A program made the translations under genes and the position numbers. The notes under the pieces are model-generated. The model searched no databases and was not told the DNA's origin. It saw only the letters and a program-made list of their open reading frames with translations. This document shows, piece after piece, positions 30,617 through 39,965 of a stretch of DNA of 64,000 nucleotides. This DNA comes from an uncultured Actinomycetes bacterium (GTDB lineage: Bacteria; Actinomycetota; Acidimicrobiia; Acidimicrobiales; RAAP-2): contig CAIKUQ010000045.1 of assembly GCA_903830655.1 (NCBI GenBank), positions 19,893 through 83,892 of the forward strand. Reading direction: 5' to 3'. The stretch's first letter is position 1. Each line of letters starts with the position of its first letter.

Positions 30617-32101
30617 TCAACAGGTTGTTGGGGTACCGCTGGCGGGCTTGCCGTGGCTCAGCGCGTACGCCGCCTCCATTACGCACTTCATGACTGGACC
30701 GGCCGTGGAAGCACCTTCAGCCGCCGTGGGCTGGTAGGGCAAAACAACCGCGACCGCAATCGTTGGGTGGTTCGCCGGAGCGAACGCAATCATCCAGTCG
30801 TCGGTGTTCTTCACCGCGTTACCCACCTGAGCGGTACCGGTCTTTGCCCCCACCTGAAGATACGAAGGGAAAATCCCAGCGGCGGTTCCGTATTGAGCGA
30901 CGTTGACCATCAGCTGTTTGATTTGGCCGGCCTGCATGGGAGAGAGTGGGGTTTGCCAAATCTTCGCCTCATACTGACGCAGCAATGATCCATCCGAGGC
31001 GGTGATGTCGTTTAACAGGTGCGGCACCATAATGACGCCCTGATTTGCGATAGCCGCCGCCACTAACGCGTTCTCTAGTGCCGTAGCCCGTACGTCCTTC
31101 TGTCCAATCGCGGAGTAGGCCACGCCAGGCAAGTCGTTGGCTAGTTGCGTAGCGGTTGGGAAAGAGGAAGATTGGGTACCCGGAAGGTCCAGCGGTGGCT
31201 TTTGGTTGTAGCCGAATGAATCCGCGGTGGCCGATAGGAAGGCCCCGCCGAGGTCAAGACCTAACAAGGCGTAACCGGTGTCGCACGATGGCGGCAACAT
31301 TTCAGAGATTGTCCCCCCACACTTTTCGTGGGCGAAGTTCGACAAGGTCAAAGTCGATGTTGGCAGTGGCGTCTCACGCATTTGCGGGTACGACTTCAAC
31401 CACAGCCCTGGGTTAGACGTGAGCACCGAAGCAGTCGTCACAATTTTGAATGTCGACCCCGGGGGAAATGATTGCTCGGTCGCAACTGGCGCGAGTGCAG
31501 CAAAACCATTCGCATTCTTTTTTGTTCCAGCTTCCCAAGCACTTTTTACAGTGCTGTAATTCGAAGAGGCAAAGGGGTTGGGGTCATAGCCTGGGTTCGA
31601 GTACATCGCCAGTACTGCGCCAGTAGCCGGGTTGATCGCCACGACGGCGCCATCTTGACCATGAAGTGCCTTCATCGCAACCCTCTGCAACGCGGGGATG
31701 ATGGTGATTGAAATATTGTCTGCCGCGCTGGTTGGGGCTAGAACTTGCACGAAACTGTTAGGGGACTGTGGGTGCGACGTTAAGAATGAATCGTACTGAG
31801 CTTCGAGTCCCCACGTTCCGTAGTACCGCGAGGAAAATCCCACTACGCCCGCCGTTACTGCTCCCAGCGGGTAGTACCGACTGAAGGTAGAGCCCGTAGG
31901 TATCGATCTCGCCAAAAGTTCACCGTCGGCGGCGGTTATGTCACCGCGTTTGTAGTTACCCGCAGAAAAGATAATGCGTGGATTCTCTGTGGAGCTATTA
32001 AGCGAGGGGGCTTTTACGAACTGAATGTTGACCGCCTGCAGGGCGAGTACTCCAAACAAAACGAAAATCACGACCGCTAGTGAACTCATTCGGCGTCCCA
32101 T
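30617..32101 (-). CDS. pbpA: penicillin-binding protein (FtsI/PbpA type)
   Basis: FPPGSTFKIVTT (SxxK), AKTGTAQVG (KTG), N-terminal TM anchor. Confidence 0.92.
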   Translation of the reverse strand: MGRRMSSLAVVIFVLFGVLALQAVNIQFVKAPSLNSSTENPRIIFSAGNYKRGDITAADGELLARSIPTGSTFSRYYPLGAVTAGVVGFSSRYYGTWGLEAQYDSFLTSHPQSPNSFVQVLAPTSAADNISITIIPALQRVAMKALHGQDGAVVAINPATGAVLAMYSNPGYDPNPFASSNYSTVKSAWEAGTKKNANGFAALAPVATEQSFPPGSTFKIVTTASVLTSNPGLWLKSYPQMRETPLPTSTLTLSNFAHEKCGGTISEMLPPSCDTGYALLGLDLGGAFLSATADSFGYNQKPPLDLPGTQSSSFPTATQLANDLPGVAYSAIGQKDVRATALENALVAAAIANQGVIMVPHLLNDITASDGSLLRQYEAKIWQTPLSPMQAGQIKQLMVNVAQYGTAAGIFPSYLQVGAKTGTAQVGNAVKNTDDWMIAFAPANHPTIAVAVVLPYQPTAAEGASTAGPVMKCVMEAAYALSHGKPASGTPTTC

Positions 32102-32103
32102 GA

Positions 32104-33282
32104 TTACCCCTTGGCCTTGCTGGTAGTCGTGGTGGTGGGGCTACTTAGAAGGAATGCGTTGTGAAGGTAATTTGCCTCACTAAGCGCCGCCTCGAGTGTG
32201 GGCTCGCCAATACCGTGCTGTACCAAGAGCGCGTCGGCGGGGCGGAGTTCGTTCATTAAAAACGTAGTGTCCAGAACCTTTACCGGTTGATAGATCGCCA
32301 CGCCTCCCGGGGTGCCTTGAAATACCGCCACCGTCCCGTTGTCATCTCCGACGTAATAATTTGAGTAGGCGTACCAGTGCAAGATTGCAAAGAAACCCCC
32401 AACTACCGCTACGCCAGCCGCAATGAATGCGTACGTTCTCCAACCGAATCTGCGACGCGGAAGACGGCGACTCTTCAGAGCCCCAGGCTTAGCGCTCACC
32501 GACTCTTTCGGCGGTGTGGCAATTGAACTACGCGTTTTGCGAACTGGATTTGCGCTGAGGGTGACCTCATCAAATTCCACCAAAACAACCGAGATATTGT
32601 CACGCCCACCGTTGGCGTTGGCCTGCGTCACGAGAGTTGCCACCACCCGCTGGAGATCGTTATCGCTGCTTACGATTTTCGCAATCTCTACGTCGGTCAG
32701 TTCATTGGTTAAGCCATCACTACAGAGCAAGATGCGGTCGCCTGCCTGCACCGAAAGAGACATGACGTCGACGTTCAGTCGATCTTCAACGCCAATAGCT
32801 CGCGTTAGTTGGTGTCGCTTGGGGTGGACCGCAGCCTCTTCTGGGGAGAGCTTGCCCATCCGCACCCACTCTTCGACGACACTGTGGTCTTGACTCAGTT
32901 GCCGAATAGCGCCGTCACGAAATTGATACGCGCGCGAATCGCCCACGTGAAACAAGGTTGGTACTCGGTTACTACCTTCGGTTACTAAACCAACTGCAAT
33001 AACAGTGGTGCCCATGCCGTAGCGAGAGGGGTTAGCTTTGGCGTCCGCGAGTACATCGAGGTTGGAACGCTCGATAGAAGCCTCTAAGCCCTCCAAGGTG
33101 GGGTTGTCTTTGAAAGTTCGCGAAACAATGTCAATGGTCATCGCTGATGCGACTTCGCCGGCGGCGTGCCCACCCATGCCGTCAGCGACAACTGCGAGAC
33201 TGTCATCTACGTAGAGTGCGTCTTGATTGACCTGGCGTACTGCGCCAGTGTCTGTAGCCGAGGCGTAGCGCCAACGAGTCAA
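32104..33282 (-). CDS. pstP: PP2C-family Ser/Thr phosphatase
   Basis: VVADGMGGHAAGEVAS, FHVGDSRAYQFRDG, LCSDGLTNELTDVEI, NGGRDNISVVLV, C-terminal TM. Confidence 0.93.
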   Translation of the reverse strand: MTRWRYASATDTGAVRQVNQDALYVDDSLAVVADGMGGHAAGEVASAMTIDIVSRTFKDNPTLEGLEASIERSNLDVLADAKANPSRYGMGTTVIAVGLVTEGSNRVPTLFHVGDSRAYQFRDGAIRQLSQDHSVVEEWVRMGKLSPEEAAVHPKRHQLTRAIGVEDRLNVDVMSLSVQAGDRILLCSDGLTNELTDVEIAKIVSSDNDLQRVVATLVTQANANGGRDNISVVLVEFDEVTLSANPVRKTRSSIATPPKESVSAKPGALKSRRLPRRRFGWRTYAFIAAGVAVVGGFFAILHWYAYSNYYVGDDNGTVAVFQGTPGGVAIYQPVKVLDTTFLMNELRPADALLVQHGIGEPTLEAALSEANYLHNAFLLSSPTTTTTSKAKG

Positions 33283-33713
33283 CGAATAACCTCGAACAGA
33301 ATTCCTCCAACTTGAACAATGTCGCCCCGCTCAAGGTGAATTCTCTCTTCAACACTCTCTTGGTTTACGTACGTTCCGTTGGTCGAATCGAGGTCTTCAA
33401 TGGTTAAATCTCCACCGTCGTTATGAAAACGTGCGTGATGAGACGACAGGAAGTTATCAGCGATGCGTAACTGGCAGTCCGGAGCGCGACCCAACACCAT
33501 TGAACCTTCAATTTCGATTCTTTCACCCGCTCGGTCTAGTGGCTCGATAATTTCGAGAGCGAGTCCACGACCCTTCTTCTCCGTACCATCACCAGCTCGC
33601 GCCGCTACCGAGGCCACCCGTAGCACTCGCAGTAAAAATATTCCCGCTACCGCTAAGACTAGGAGTTGCAGGGGGCGGATAATTGCGGCGTAGTTCGTAG
33701 CGGCGATTTCCAT
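33279..33713 (-). CDS. fhaB: FHA domain protein with N-terminal TM (FhaB/FipA-like)
   Basis: LGRAPDCQLRIADNFLSSHHARFH...EDLDSTNGTYVN. Confidence 0.88.
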   Translation of the reverse strand: MEIAATNYAAIIRPLQLLVLAVAGIFLLRVLRVASVAARAGDGTEKKGRGLALEIIEPLDRAGERIEIEGSMVLGRAPDCQLRIADNFLSSHHARFHNDGGDLTIEDLDSTNGTYVNQESVEERIHLERGDIVQVGGILFEVIR

Positions 33714-34360
33714 TACGCCATTTCGATTCTGAATCGCACGTTACCAATCGAAACTTCATCACGTGGCGAGAGTGATACGGCGTCAATAACTTGACCATTC
33801 ACCACCGTGCCATTTGTTGATCCTAAGTCACGAATGGCAATTCCCTCTGGGGTGCGCCATACTTCGGCATGTTGTCGCGAGACATTGGAATCGTTCACGG
33901 TTACGTCAACGTCGGGGCTCCGGCCGATGACCAGGGGTCGATCACCGACCGCAAAGCTGCGCCCATCGGAACAGATAAGTTTTGGCTGAGCCGCACCGCC
34001 AATAAAGCGAACAGCAAGTTCAACATCCCCGAGAGATAGATCGTCTTTCAGAAAAATCTCTACTTTGACGGGGCCAGCGAAGCTGTACCCTTCTGCGACG
34101 GCGTGTTGTCGAACGGCCTCTTCGAGTTCTTTGATGAGGGGTTGTTGAAAACCGTCAAAGCGGTCGGCGTCCTCGGGGCCCAGCCAGACTCGCACCGCAT
34201 TCGCCGAGATCGGGCCTTGCCCGGTCAATCGACGTGTGAGGTCAATCTCACGCAGCATGCGTGAGGCAATTTCGACTGGTTGCAAGCCCGACTTAAAGGT
34301 CTTAGCGAAGGGCTTGGAAAACAATCGCTCGAGGCGGTTTTCTACATTTTTTAATACCAT
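33713..34360 (-). CDS. fhaA: DUF3662 and FHA domain-containing protein (FhaA-like)
   Basis: VENRLERLFSKPFAKTFKSGLQPVEIASRMLREID; VIGRSPDVDVTVNDSNVSRQHAEV...GSTNGTVVNG. Confidence 0.92.
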   Translation of the reverse strand: MVLKNVENRLERLFSKPFAKTFKSGLQPVEIASRMLREIDLTRRLTGQGPISANAVRVWLGPEDADRFDGFQQPLIKELEEAVRQHAVAEGYSFAGPVKVEIFLKDDLSLGDVELAVRFIGGAAQPKLICSDGRSFAVGDRPLVIGRSPDVDVTVNDSNVSRQHAEVWRTPEGIAIRDLGSTNGTVVNGQVIDAVSLSPRDEVSIGNVRFRIEMA

Positions 34361-34445
34361 GACCCTTTAACTTTACCCCCTACTTGTGCGCCAAAAGCCT
34401 TGGATTTCTAAGGATTCCTAATTTCCAGTAACCTTGGAATCCCTT

Positions 34446-34531
34446 GGGCGAGTGGTGAAATGGCAGACACGCCAGCTTCAGGTGCTGGTATTCGAAAGGA
34501 TGTGCGGGTTCAAGTCCCGCCTCGCCCACCA
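34446..34531 (+). tRNA. tRNA-Leu (anticodon CAG), CCA encoded
   Basis: GGGCGAGTGGTGAAATGGCAGACACGCCAGCTTCAGGTGCTGG...TGCGGGTTCAAGTCCCGCCTCGCCCACCA, class II tRNA with variable arm. Confidence 0.96.
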
Positions 34532-34637
34532 CTAGCGCTCTGCATTTAGGAAGAGAAAGGCGTCTCAAAAGTTTTCTTGACTAAAAATGCTAGTGGGCCG
34601 GCCATTCGAAGTTGAGGCTGCGTCGTAAACTCACCTC

Positions 34638-35744
34638 ATGGCTAAGCCCCTCCTTCCATTAGGCGCTCTTGCTACACACTGCACTGGTTTTTTGGCCGGT
34701 GATGGACCTCGCACCACGAGTTCCCTCATCGCTCAAATCTCAACCGATACGCGAATGGACGTGTACGGTGACGGCGGCGTTGTGACGGAACTCGAGGAGT
34801 ACATCGCCTCGATCTTGGGTAAAGAGAAGGCTCTTTTTATGCCCACGGGAATCATGACCCAGCAGGCCACCTTGCGCGTGCTCACCGACCACGCCCACAA
34901 TTCGCGCGTTGCGCTCCACCCAATGTCTCACCTGCGCACGCACGAAGAGAACGCATTCGTGCGGCTGCATGGTTTGCAAGAGGTCCTCGCTACGGGCGGG
35001 TCGCCACATGAACCAGTGAGACTCGAAACTCTAAAGGCTATTAAGGAACCGATTGGCGCATTGCTGCTTGAGCTTCCCCAACGCGACATGGGTGGGTACC
35101 TGCCAACGTGGAATGAGCTTGTGGCCCAAACAAAGTGGGCGAGGAAAAATAACGTAGCCCTCCATCTCGACGGAGCCCGACTCTGGGAAGCGGCGCCGTA
35201 TTACGCCGCTACCGCCAAAAAATCTATAAAAGACATCTGTGCTCTCTTCGATACCGTGTACGTTTCCTTCTATAAGGGCCTGGGTGGTATTTCGGGCAGC
35301 TGCGTCGCAGGCAAAGCCGAAGTGATTAATGAAGTGTCCTTATGGCGCACGCGCCATGGTGGGCGTGCGTACATGCTGTGGCCCTACGCCGCTTCCGCTC
35401 TCGCTGTGGTCAAGACCCGGCCCAAGGACATGGCCGCTTATTACCGTCGAGCGGTTGCTTTGTCGAAGAAGCTTCACGAAATTGAGGGCATCGAGGTTTT
35501 GCCCGATGAGGTCCGAAGCCCCATGATGCACGTGCGGTTTTCCGCTACCAAAGAGGAGATGGAAGCGCGCGTTCGCAAAATCGCCACTGAGCAAAAGATT
35601 ATGACTCTGCCAGGGATCTTTCTCAGTGAGAGCACAAATCTTCAGCGCTACGAATACCAAGTGGGTCGTGCGTCAATGAAATTTTCACTTCAACAAATGG
35701 TTCGCCTCTTTGAGGAGCTCGCTGGTTCAGTCACCGGCAACTAG
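34638..35744 (+). CDS. threonine aldolase / beta-eliminating lyase family protein
   Basis: ISTDTRMDVYGDGGVVTELEEYIASILGKEKALFMPTGIMTQQATLR, NNVALHLDGARLWEAA, SFYKGLGGISGSCVAG. Confidence 0.9.
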   Translation: MAKPLLPLGALATHCTGFLAGDGPRTTSSLIAQISTDTRMDVYGDGGVVTELEEYIASILGKEKALFMPTGIMTQQATLRVLTDHAHNSRVALHPMSHLRTHEENAFVRLHGLQEVLATGGSPHEPVRLETLKAIKEPIGALLLELPQRDMGGYLPTWNELVAQTKWARKNNVALHLDGARLWEAAPYYAATAKKSIKDICALFDTVYVSFYKGLGGISGSCVAGKAEVINEVSLWRTRHGGRAYMLWPYAASALAVVKTRPKDMAAYYRRAVALSKKLHEIEGIEVLPDEVRSPMMHVRFSATKEEMEARVRKIATEQKIMTLPGIFLSESTNLQRYEYQVGRASMKFSLQQMVRLFEELAGSVTGN

Positions 35745-35839
35745 GAGCGACGCCAGTACGCATTGTCCACGGCATTAGGTTTTTCTCGGTTAGATTGAGT
35801 TCACTTGCGATTTTATGTCGCAACTGAAAGTTGGCCACT

Positions 35840-36601
35840 ATGCGTACCGAACAAATTAAGCAACTGCGAAAGCTAAACACCATCGCTGGTCTGCTGCACC
35901 TTGGTTCCGCCATTGCGATTTTCGCCCTGGCGAATAATTTTGCGTTACCCGTTTTTGCTCGGTACATGGCCGGTCAGCCCGGATCTGGAAAATTCCAAAC
36001 TGTTTCCTACGGTTCGGTCTCCACCGCGCTGCTGATAGGAACCTTCTTCCTGCTCTCTTCGCTCGCCCACTTGACCGTGGCCTTTCCTAAACAGCAGTCG
36101 TACCTCGACAATCTCGCCCAGAATCGCAACCCCTACCGCTGGCTGGAATACTCCATCTCCTCTTCAATCATGATTTTCGCTATTGCGCAAATCACTGGCG
36201 TGGGCGACATTGCCGCCCTGCTCGGACTAGTCGGCGTTAACGCTGCCATGATCGGATTTGGTTGGATGCAAGAGCGCTACGAAAAGCCAGGTGGCTCAAT
36301 GCAACCTTTCTGGCTTGGCTGCATTGCTGGTGCGTTTCCCTGGATTGCTCTGGGCCTGTATTTGTTCTCACCTGGTGCAAGCCAGCACGCTCCTGGTTTT
36401 GTCTATGGGATCTACTTCTCGATCTTTGCCCTGTTCAACTGCTTCGCCTTGGTGCAGTGGCTTCAGTACAAGCAGATTGGTCGCTTTAAGGACTACGTGG
36501 CCGGAGAGCGTCTCTATATTTGGTTGAGCTTCATTGCCAAATCTCTTCTCGCCTGGCAAATCTTCGCCGCCGTACTTGGTGCGCAAGCTGCGCCCCACTG
36601 A
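35840..36601 (+). CDS. heliorhodopsin
   Basis: 7 TM; RWLEYSISSSIMIFAIAQITG (TM3 with Glu), QPFWLGCIAGAFPWIALGLYL, PGFVYGIYFSIFALFNCFALVQWLQY, AGERLYIWLSFIAKSLLAWQIF (TM7 retinal Lys); ATG at 35840. Confidence 0.93.
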   Translation: MRTEQIKQLRKLNTIAGLLHLGSAIAIFALANNFALPVFARYMAGQPGSGKFQTVSYGSVSTALLIGTFFLLSSLAHLTVAFPKQQSYLDNLAQNRNPYRWLEYSISSSIMIFAIAQITGVGDIAALLGLVGVNAAMIGFGWMQERYEKPGGSMQPFWLGCIAGAFPWIALGLYLFSPGASQHAPGFVYGIYFSIFALFNCFALVQWLQYKQIGRFKDYVAGERLYIWLSFIAKSLLAWQIFAAVLGAQAAPH

Positions 36602-36617
36602 TTTTCGTTAACAGCGA

Positions 36618-37529
36618 CTAGACCCGAAAGGGTCTCGGGACGGCGTCAATTTTCGGAAACTTCATCTTTCCAATTACGGTTCCCGGACACGGGTGCACAT
36701 TTTGGGCTACCCCTAAATCGCCCGCGACGGACAAAAAGATGAATGCGTCTTCAGGGCTGAAATCCCATTCGTCAACCAACAGCCGATAGGCCTCTTCGCA
36801 GGCGATAGTCATGGCTTCATTGATGTCTTCCGACGTGCCGTGCGTGATGATTGAGTCGGCTGTTTCGGTTACCGGCCAATTTCCGTGCTTGCCTTTAATC
36901 AAATCGACCTTGATTGTTCCTAATCCGCCAATCTCAACTCCGGTGCCGGAAATTTCCCCATCACCCATTGAAGCGTGCATGTCACCAATGGCAAGTTGAC
37001 CTCCAGGCTGAAACACGGGCAGGTGAATCGTTGCGCCGATGCCGTGGAGATTGTTGTCCATATTGCCGCCGTGGCGTCCCGCGGGCATCGTGGAGATTGA
37101 TCCTGATTCGGGAGACACACCAATAACACCGAACATTGGAGATGCCGGGAATGAAACTCGTTCGTTCATTCGAACAACCCCATCCTTGACGTGGAACATC
37201 CGAGTGGCGTCCTTCACGTGATGGCCCAGCTGCCCCCACTCAGGCTGACACATGGCTGAACCGATTTCGTCGGGCTGAATATTTATGAGCGTCACCGAGA
37301 GAGAATCCCCCGGCTCGGCACCGCGAACTCCGATTGGGCCAGTAGCCGAGTTGATCAAATCATTATTAATTGTTCGGTGGGTATCTGCTTCACTGGTCAC
37401 CTGGCCGGTATAACAATCCCAAGTTTGGATCTCAAGTGTCGTGCCGGGCTCGACGGTGACGATGGGTTCGGCATCCGCGTCGAAATGAAAAACATGGTGC
37501 TCTTTTGAGATACGGATTAATTCAGACAT
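36618..37529 (-). CDS. acetamidase/formamidase family protein
   Basis: TVEPGTTLEIQTWDCYTGQV, GPIGVRGAEPGDSLSVTL, PAGRHGGNMDNNLHGIGATIHLPVFQPGGQLAIGDMHASMGDGEI. Confidence 0.92.
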   Translation of the reverse strand: MSELIRISKEHHVFHFDADAEPIVTVEPGTTLEIQTWDCYTGQVTSEADTHRTINNDLINSATGPIGVRGAEPGDSLSVTLINIQPDEIGSAMCQPEWGQLGHHVKDATRMFHVKDGVVRMNERVSFPASPMFGVIGVSPESGSISTMPAGRHGGNMDNNLHGIGATIHLPVFQPGGQLAIGDMHASMGDGEISGTGVEIGGLGTIKVDLIKGKHGNWPVTETADSIITHGTSEDINEAMTIACEEAYRLLVDEWDFSPEDAFIFLSVAGDLGVAQNVHPCPGTVIGKMKFPKIDAVPRPFRV

Positions 37530-37589
37530 GGCCTACCTTTGGATTTCGTTCACAACCTTAGGTGAGAGGTTCAGCGTGCTCACAACTTC

Positions 37590-39188
37590 TTAGCGTTGTT
37601 CGATGAGGTCCATATATTCCTCATCCCAAATATCGAAGTATTCCTCAGGCAGCAACACTGCGTGGGTTGGCTCCAGGGCTTCGACGAAGCCGCGTTCGTG
37701 GCTCACCGCAACTATGGTGCCCTTCCATTGACGCATCATCTCGCCCAAAGCCTCAACGCTCGCTGGGTCCAAGTTGTTGGTGGGTTCGTCCAATAACAAG
37801 AGGTTGGCTTCCGAAGAGGCCAGCATCGCGAGAGCCAGTTTCGCTCGTTCGCCACCCGAAAGGGTGCGTGGCATTTGATTGGCCGCCTCACCTTTAAGCC
37901 CAAAGGCGCCCAGCATTGCGCGTCGTTGCATTTCAGTTTCAACTTTGGAGTTTTCGAGGTTCCCTAAAACGCTCTTATTGAAGTCAATTTGCTCGTTCTC
38001 TTGTGCGAAATACCCCACGCTCACGTTGGCCCCGAATTTCACCTCACCAGTATTGGCAACTTGGGTTCCGGCCAAACACCGAAGTAGCGATGATTTACCT
38101 GCGCCATTTCGGCCGACGATGACGATCCGATCCCCACGGCGAGTTATGAAATTGGTGTCTCTCAAGATTTCTGTTGTGTCGTAACTGACAGACAGGTGTT
38201 CGACCGTCATTGGTACATCGCCGCTACGCGCGGGAACGGGTAGTCGGAAGGTGACCTTCTTTTCACGCTTGGTTACTTCAATTTTTGACCCTTCAAGTTT
38301 TTCTACCTTGCGGTCTAAGACTTTGGCGAGGCGAGCTCGTTTTTCCGTCTGCCCGCGCATCGAGTCTGCCAACTTTGTGAATTGCTCAATTTTTGCTTCT
38401 TGGCCCGCAGCCACCTTTTCTTCACGCACGGTGCGCTCTTCTTCGAGTTGCAAGAACTTTGTGTAATTACCCTTGTACTCGCGAAGCTGCCCCTCGCGAA
38501 GTGCCAACACCCGATCAATAGATTTGTCAAGCAAGGGCAAGTCGTGGCTAATGACCAAGAGAGTTCCACGATACTTATCGAGTTCGTCGAACAGCCAGCG
38601 TTTCGCCGCCTTGTCGAGGTGGTTGGTTGGTTCGTCCAAGACCATGGTCTCTGGGTCTTGGTACAGAACCCGCATGAGGTCAATGCGCCGGCGTTGACCA
38701 CCCGAGAGAGAATCGAGGTCTTCGAGCAGAAACTCTTCAGCTAAGCCGAGTCCGGCTGCTAATCGTGCCACTTCAGACTCTGCTTCGTAGCCCCCTTTTT
38801 CACGGAACTGTTCTTCTAGTGAGGTGAAGTCTGAAATGTTTTGTTCGTTCGGGTCGGCCGCCATATCGTGGCGGGCCTTTTGCATTTGCGCGTCAATCAG
38901 GTCGAGTCCACGCGCACTCAACACGTGGGACAGACCGATGGGTTCTACTCCCAAGCCACCCGGAACTGGTTCTTGGGGAAGGTGGCCCAGCGTACCTTGG
39001 TGTTTAACCGACCCGCTAATTCGTAGGTGCTCGGGGTGCTTGCCTAGCAGCACCGAGAGCAGGGTTGATTTACCAGCACCGTTTCGACCAACGAGCCCCA
39101 CCTTGTCGCCATTCCCGACGGTGAACGAGACCGGCGCAAGAAGGCGTCGGGCACCAATCTCAATTGCTAACTCTTGGACAATGATCAC
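37590..39188 (-). CDS. ABC-F family ATP-binding protein (two ATPase domains)
   Basis: VGRNGAGKSTLLSVLLG, LSGGQRRRIDLMRVLY, VGRNGAGKSSLLRCLAG, LSGGERAKLALAML, LDEPTNNLD; no TM. Confidence 0.93.
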   Translation of the reverse strand: MIIVQELAIEIGARRLLAPVSFTVGNGDKVGLVGRNGAGKSTLLSVLLGKHPEHLRISGSVKHQGTLGHLPQEPVPGGLGVEPIGLSHVLSARGLDLIDAQMQKARHDMAADPNEQNISDFTSLEEQFREKGGYEAESEVARLAAGLGLAEEFLLEDLDSLSGGQRRRIDLMRVLYQDPETMVLDEPTNHLDKAAKRWLFDELDKYRGTLLVISHDLPLLDKSIDRVLALREGQLREYKGNYTKFLQLEEERTVREEKVAAGQEAKIEQFTKLADSMRGQTEKRARLAKVLDRKVEKLEGSKIEVTKREKKVTFRLPVPARSGDVPMTVEHLSVSYDTTEILRDTNFITRRGDRIVIVGRNGAGKSSLLRCLAGTQVANTGEVKFGANVSVGYFAQENEQIDFNKSVLGNLENSKVETEMQRRAMLGAFGLKGEAANQMPRTLSGGERAKLALAMLASSEANLLLLDEPTNNLDPASVEALGEMMRQWKGTIVAVSHERGFVEALEPTHAVLLPEEYFDIWDEEYMDLIEQR

Positions 39189-39317
39189 TTAGAAACCTAT
39201 GGGCGAATTGGCTTCGAGAAGTAAGGAGTCACCGAACAACGATAGGTCATTTCACCTCACCCCTCGCCAAATGGCCGCAACCCTACGTGCTCACTGCCAA
39301 CGTGGCACGATGGTTGG

Positions 39318-39965
39318 GTGACAACACCAATGGTTATCGATATTTGGAGCGACGTGGTGTGCCCTTTTTGTTATCTCGGCGAGGTGCAGCTCGCTAAGGC
39401 TCTGGAGGCTTTTGCCCACTATGACCAAGTCGAGATACGTACCCACGCCTTTGAGCTCGACCCCTCTTCCGTGTACAACCCGGATTTAGCACTTGATCAA
39501 TTGTTGGCCGATAAATACCAGATGCCACTCGAGCGAGCCCAAACCATGCACCACGATCTAGAGGCCAAGGCGGCCGACCTCGGCATGCATTGGTCCTTCG
39601 CCATCGCCAAGCCCACTAACACCTTCGATGCTCACCGCCTTATTGCTTTGGCGCGAACCCAAGAGCTAGATGCGACCATGGTGCAACGCTTGTTTCAAGC
39701 ATATTTTTCTGAGGGCAAACTCATTAGTGACCGCACGGTACTAAACGAACTGGCCCATGAAGTTGGTGTCGTTGGGGTGGATCAACTCTGGGATGGCGAT
39801 CTATTTGCTGATGAGGTACGTGTCGATGAAGCAACGGCGCAGGGGTACGGAGTCTCTGGGGTGCCCGCCATGATCTTTGATGGTAAGTACTTAGTAGTTG
39901 GGGCCCAAGGCGTCGAAGGTTATTCTCGCGCGCTTGAGCAAACTTGGGCTGAACGAGAAATCTAG
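39318..39965 (+). CDS. DsbA family oxidoreductase (FrnE-like)
   Basis: IDIWSDVVCPFCYLGEVQL (CPFC), GYGVSGVPAMIFDGKYLVVGAQ; GTG start. Confidence 0.9.
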   Translation: MTTPMVIDIWSDVVCPFCYLGEVQLAKALEAFAHYDQVEIRTHAFELDPSSVYNPDLALDQLLADKYQMPLERAQTMHHDLEAKAADLGMHWSFAIAKPTNTFDAHRLIALARTQELDATMVQRLFQAYFSEGKLISDRTVLNELAHEVGVVGVDQLWDGDLFADEVRVDEATAQGYGVSGVPAMIFDGKYLVVGAQGVEGYSRALEQTWAEREI

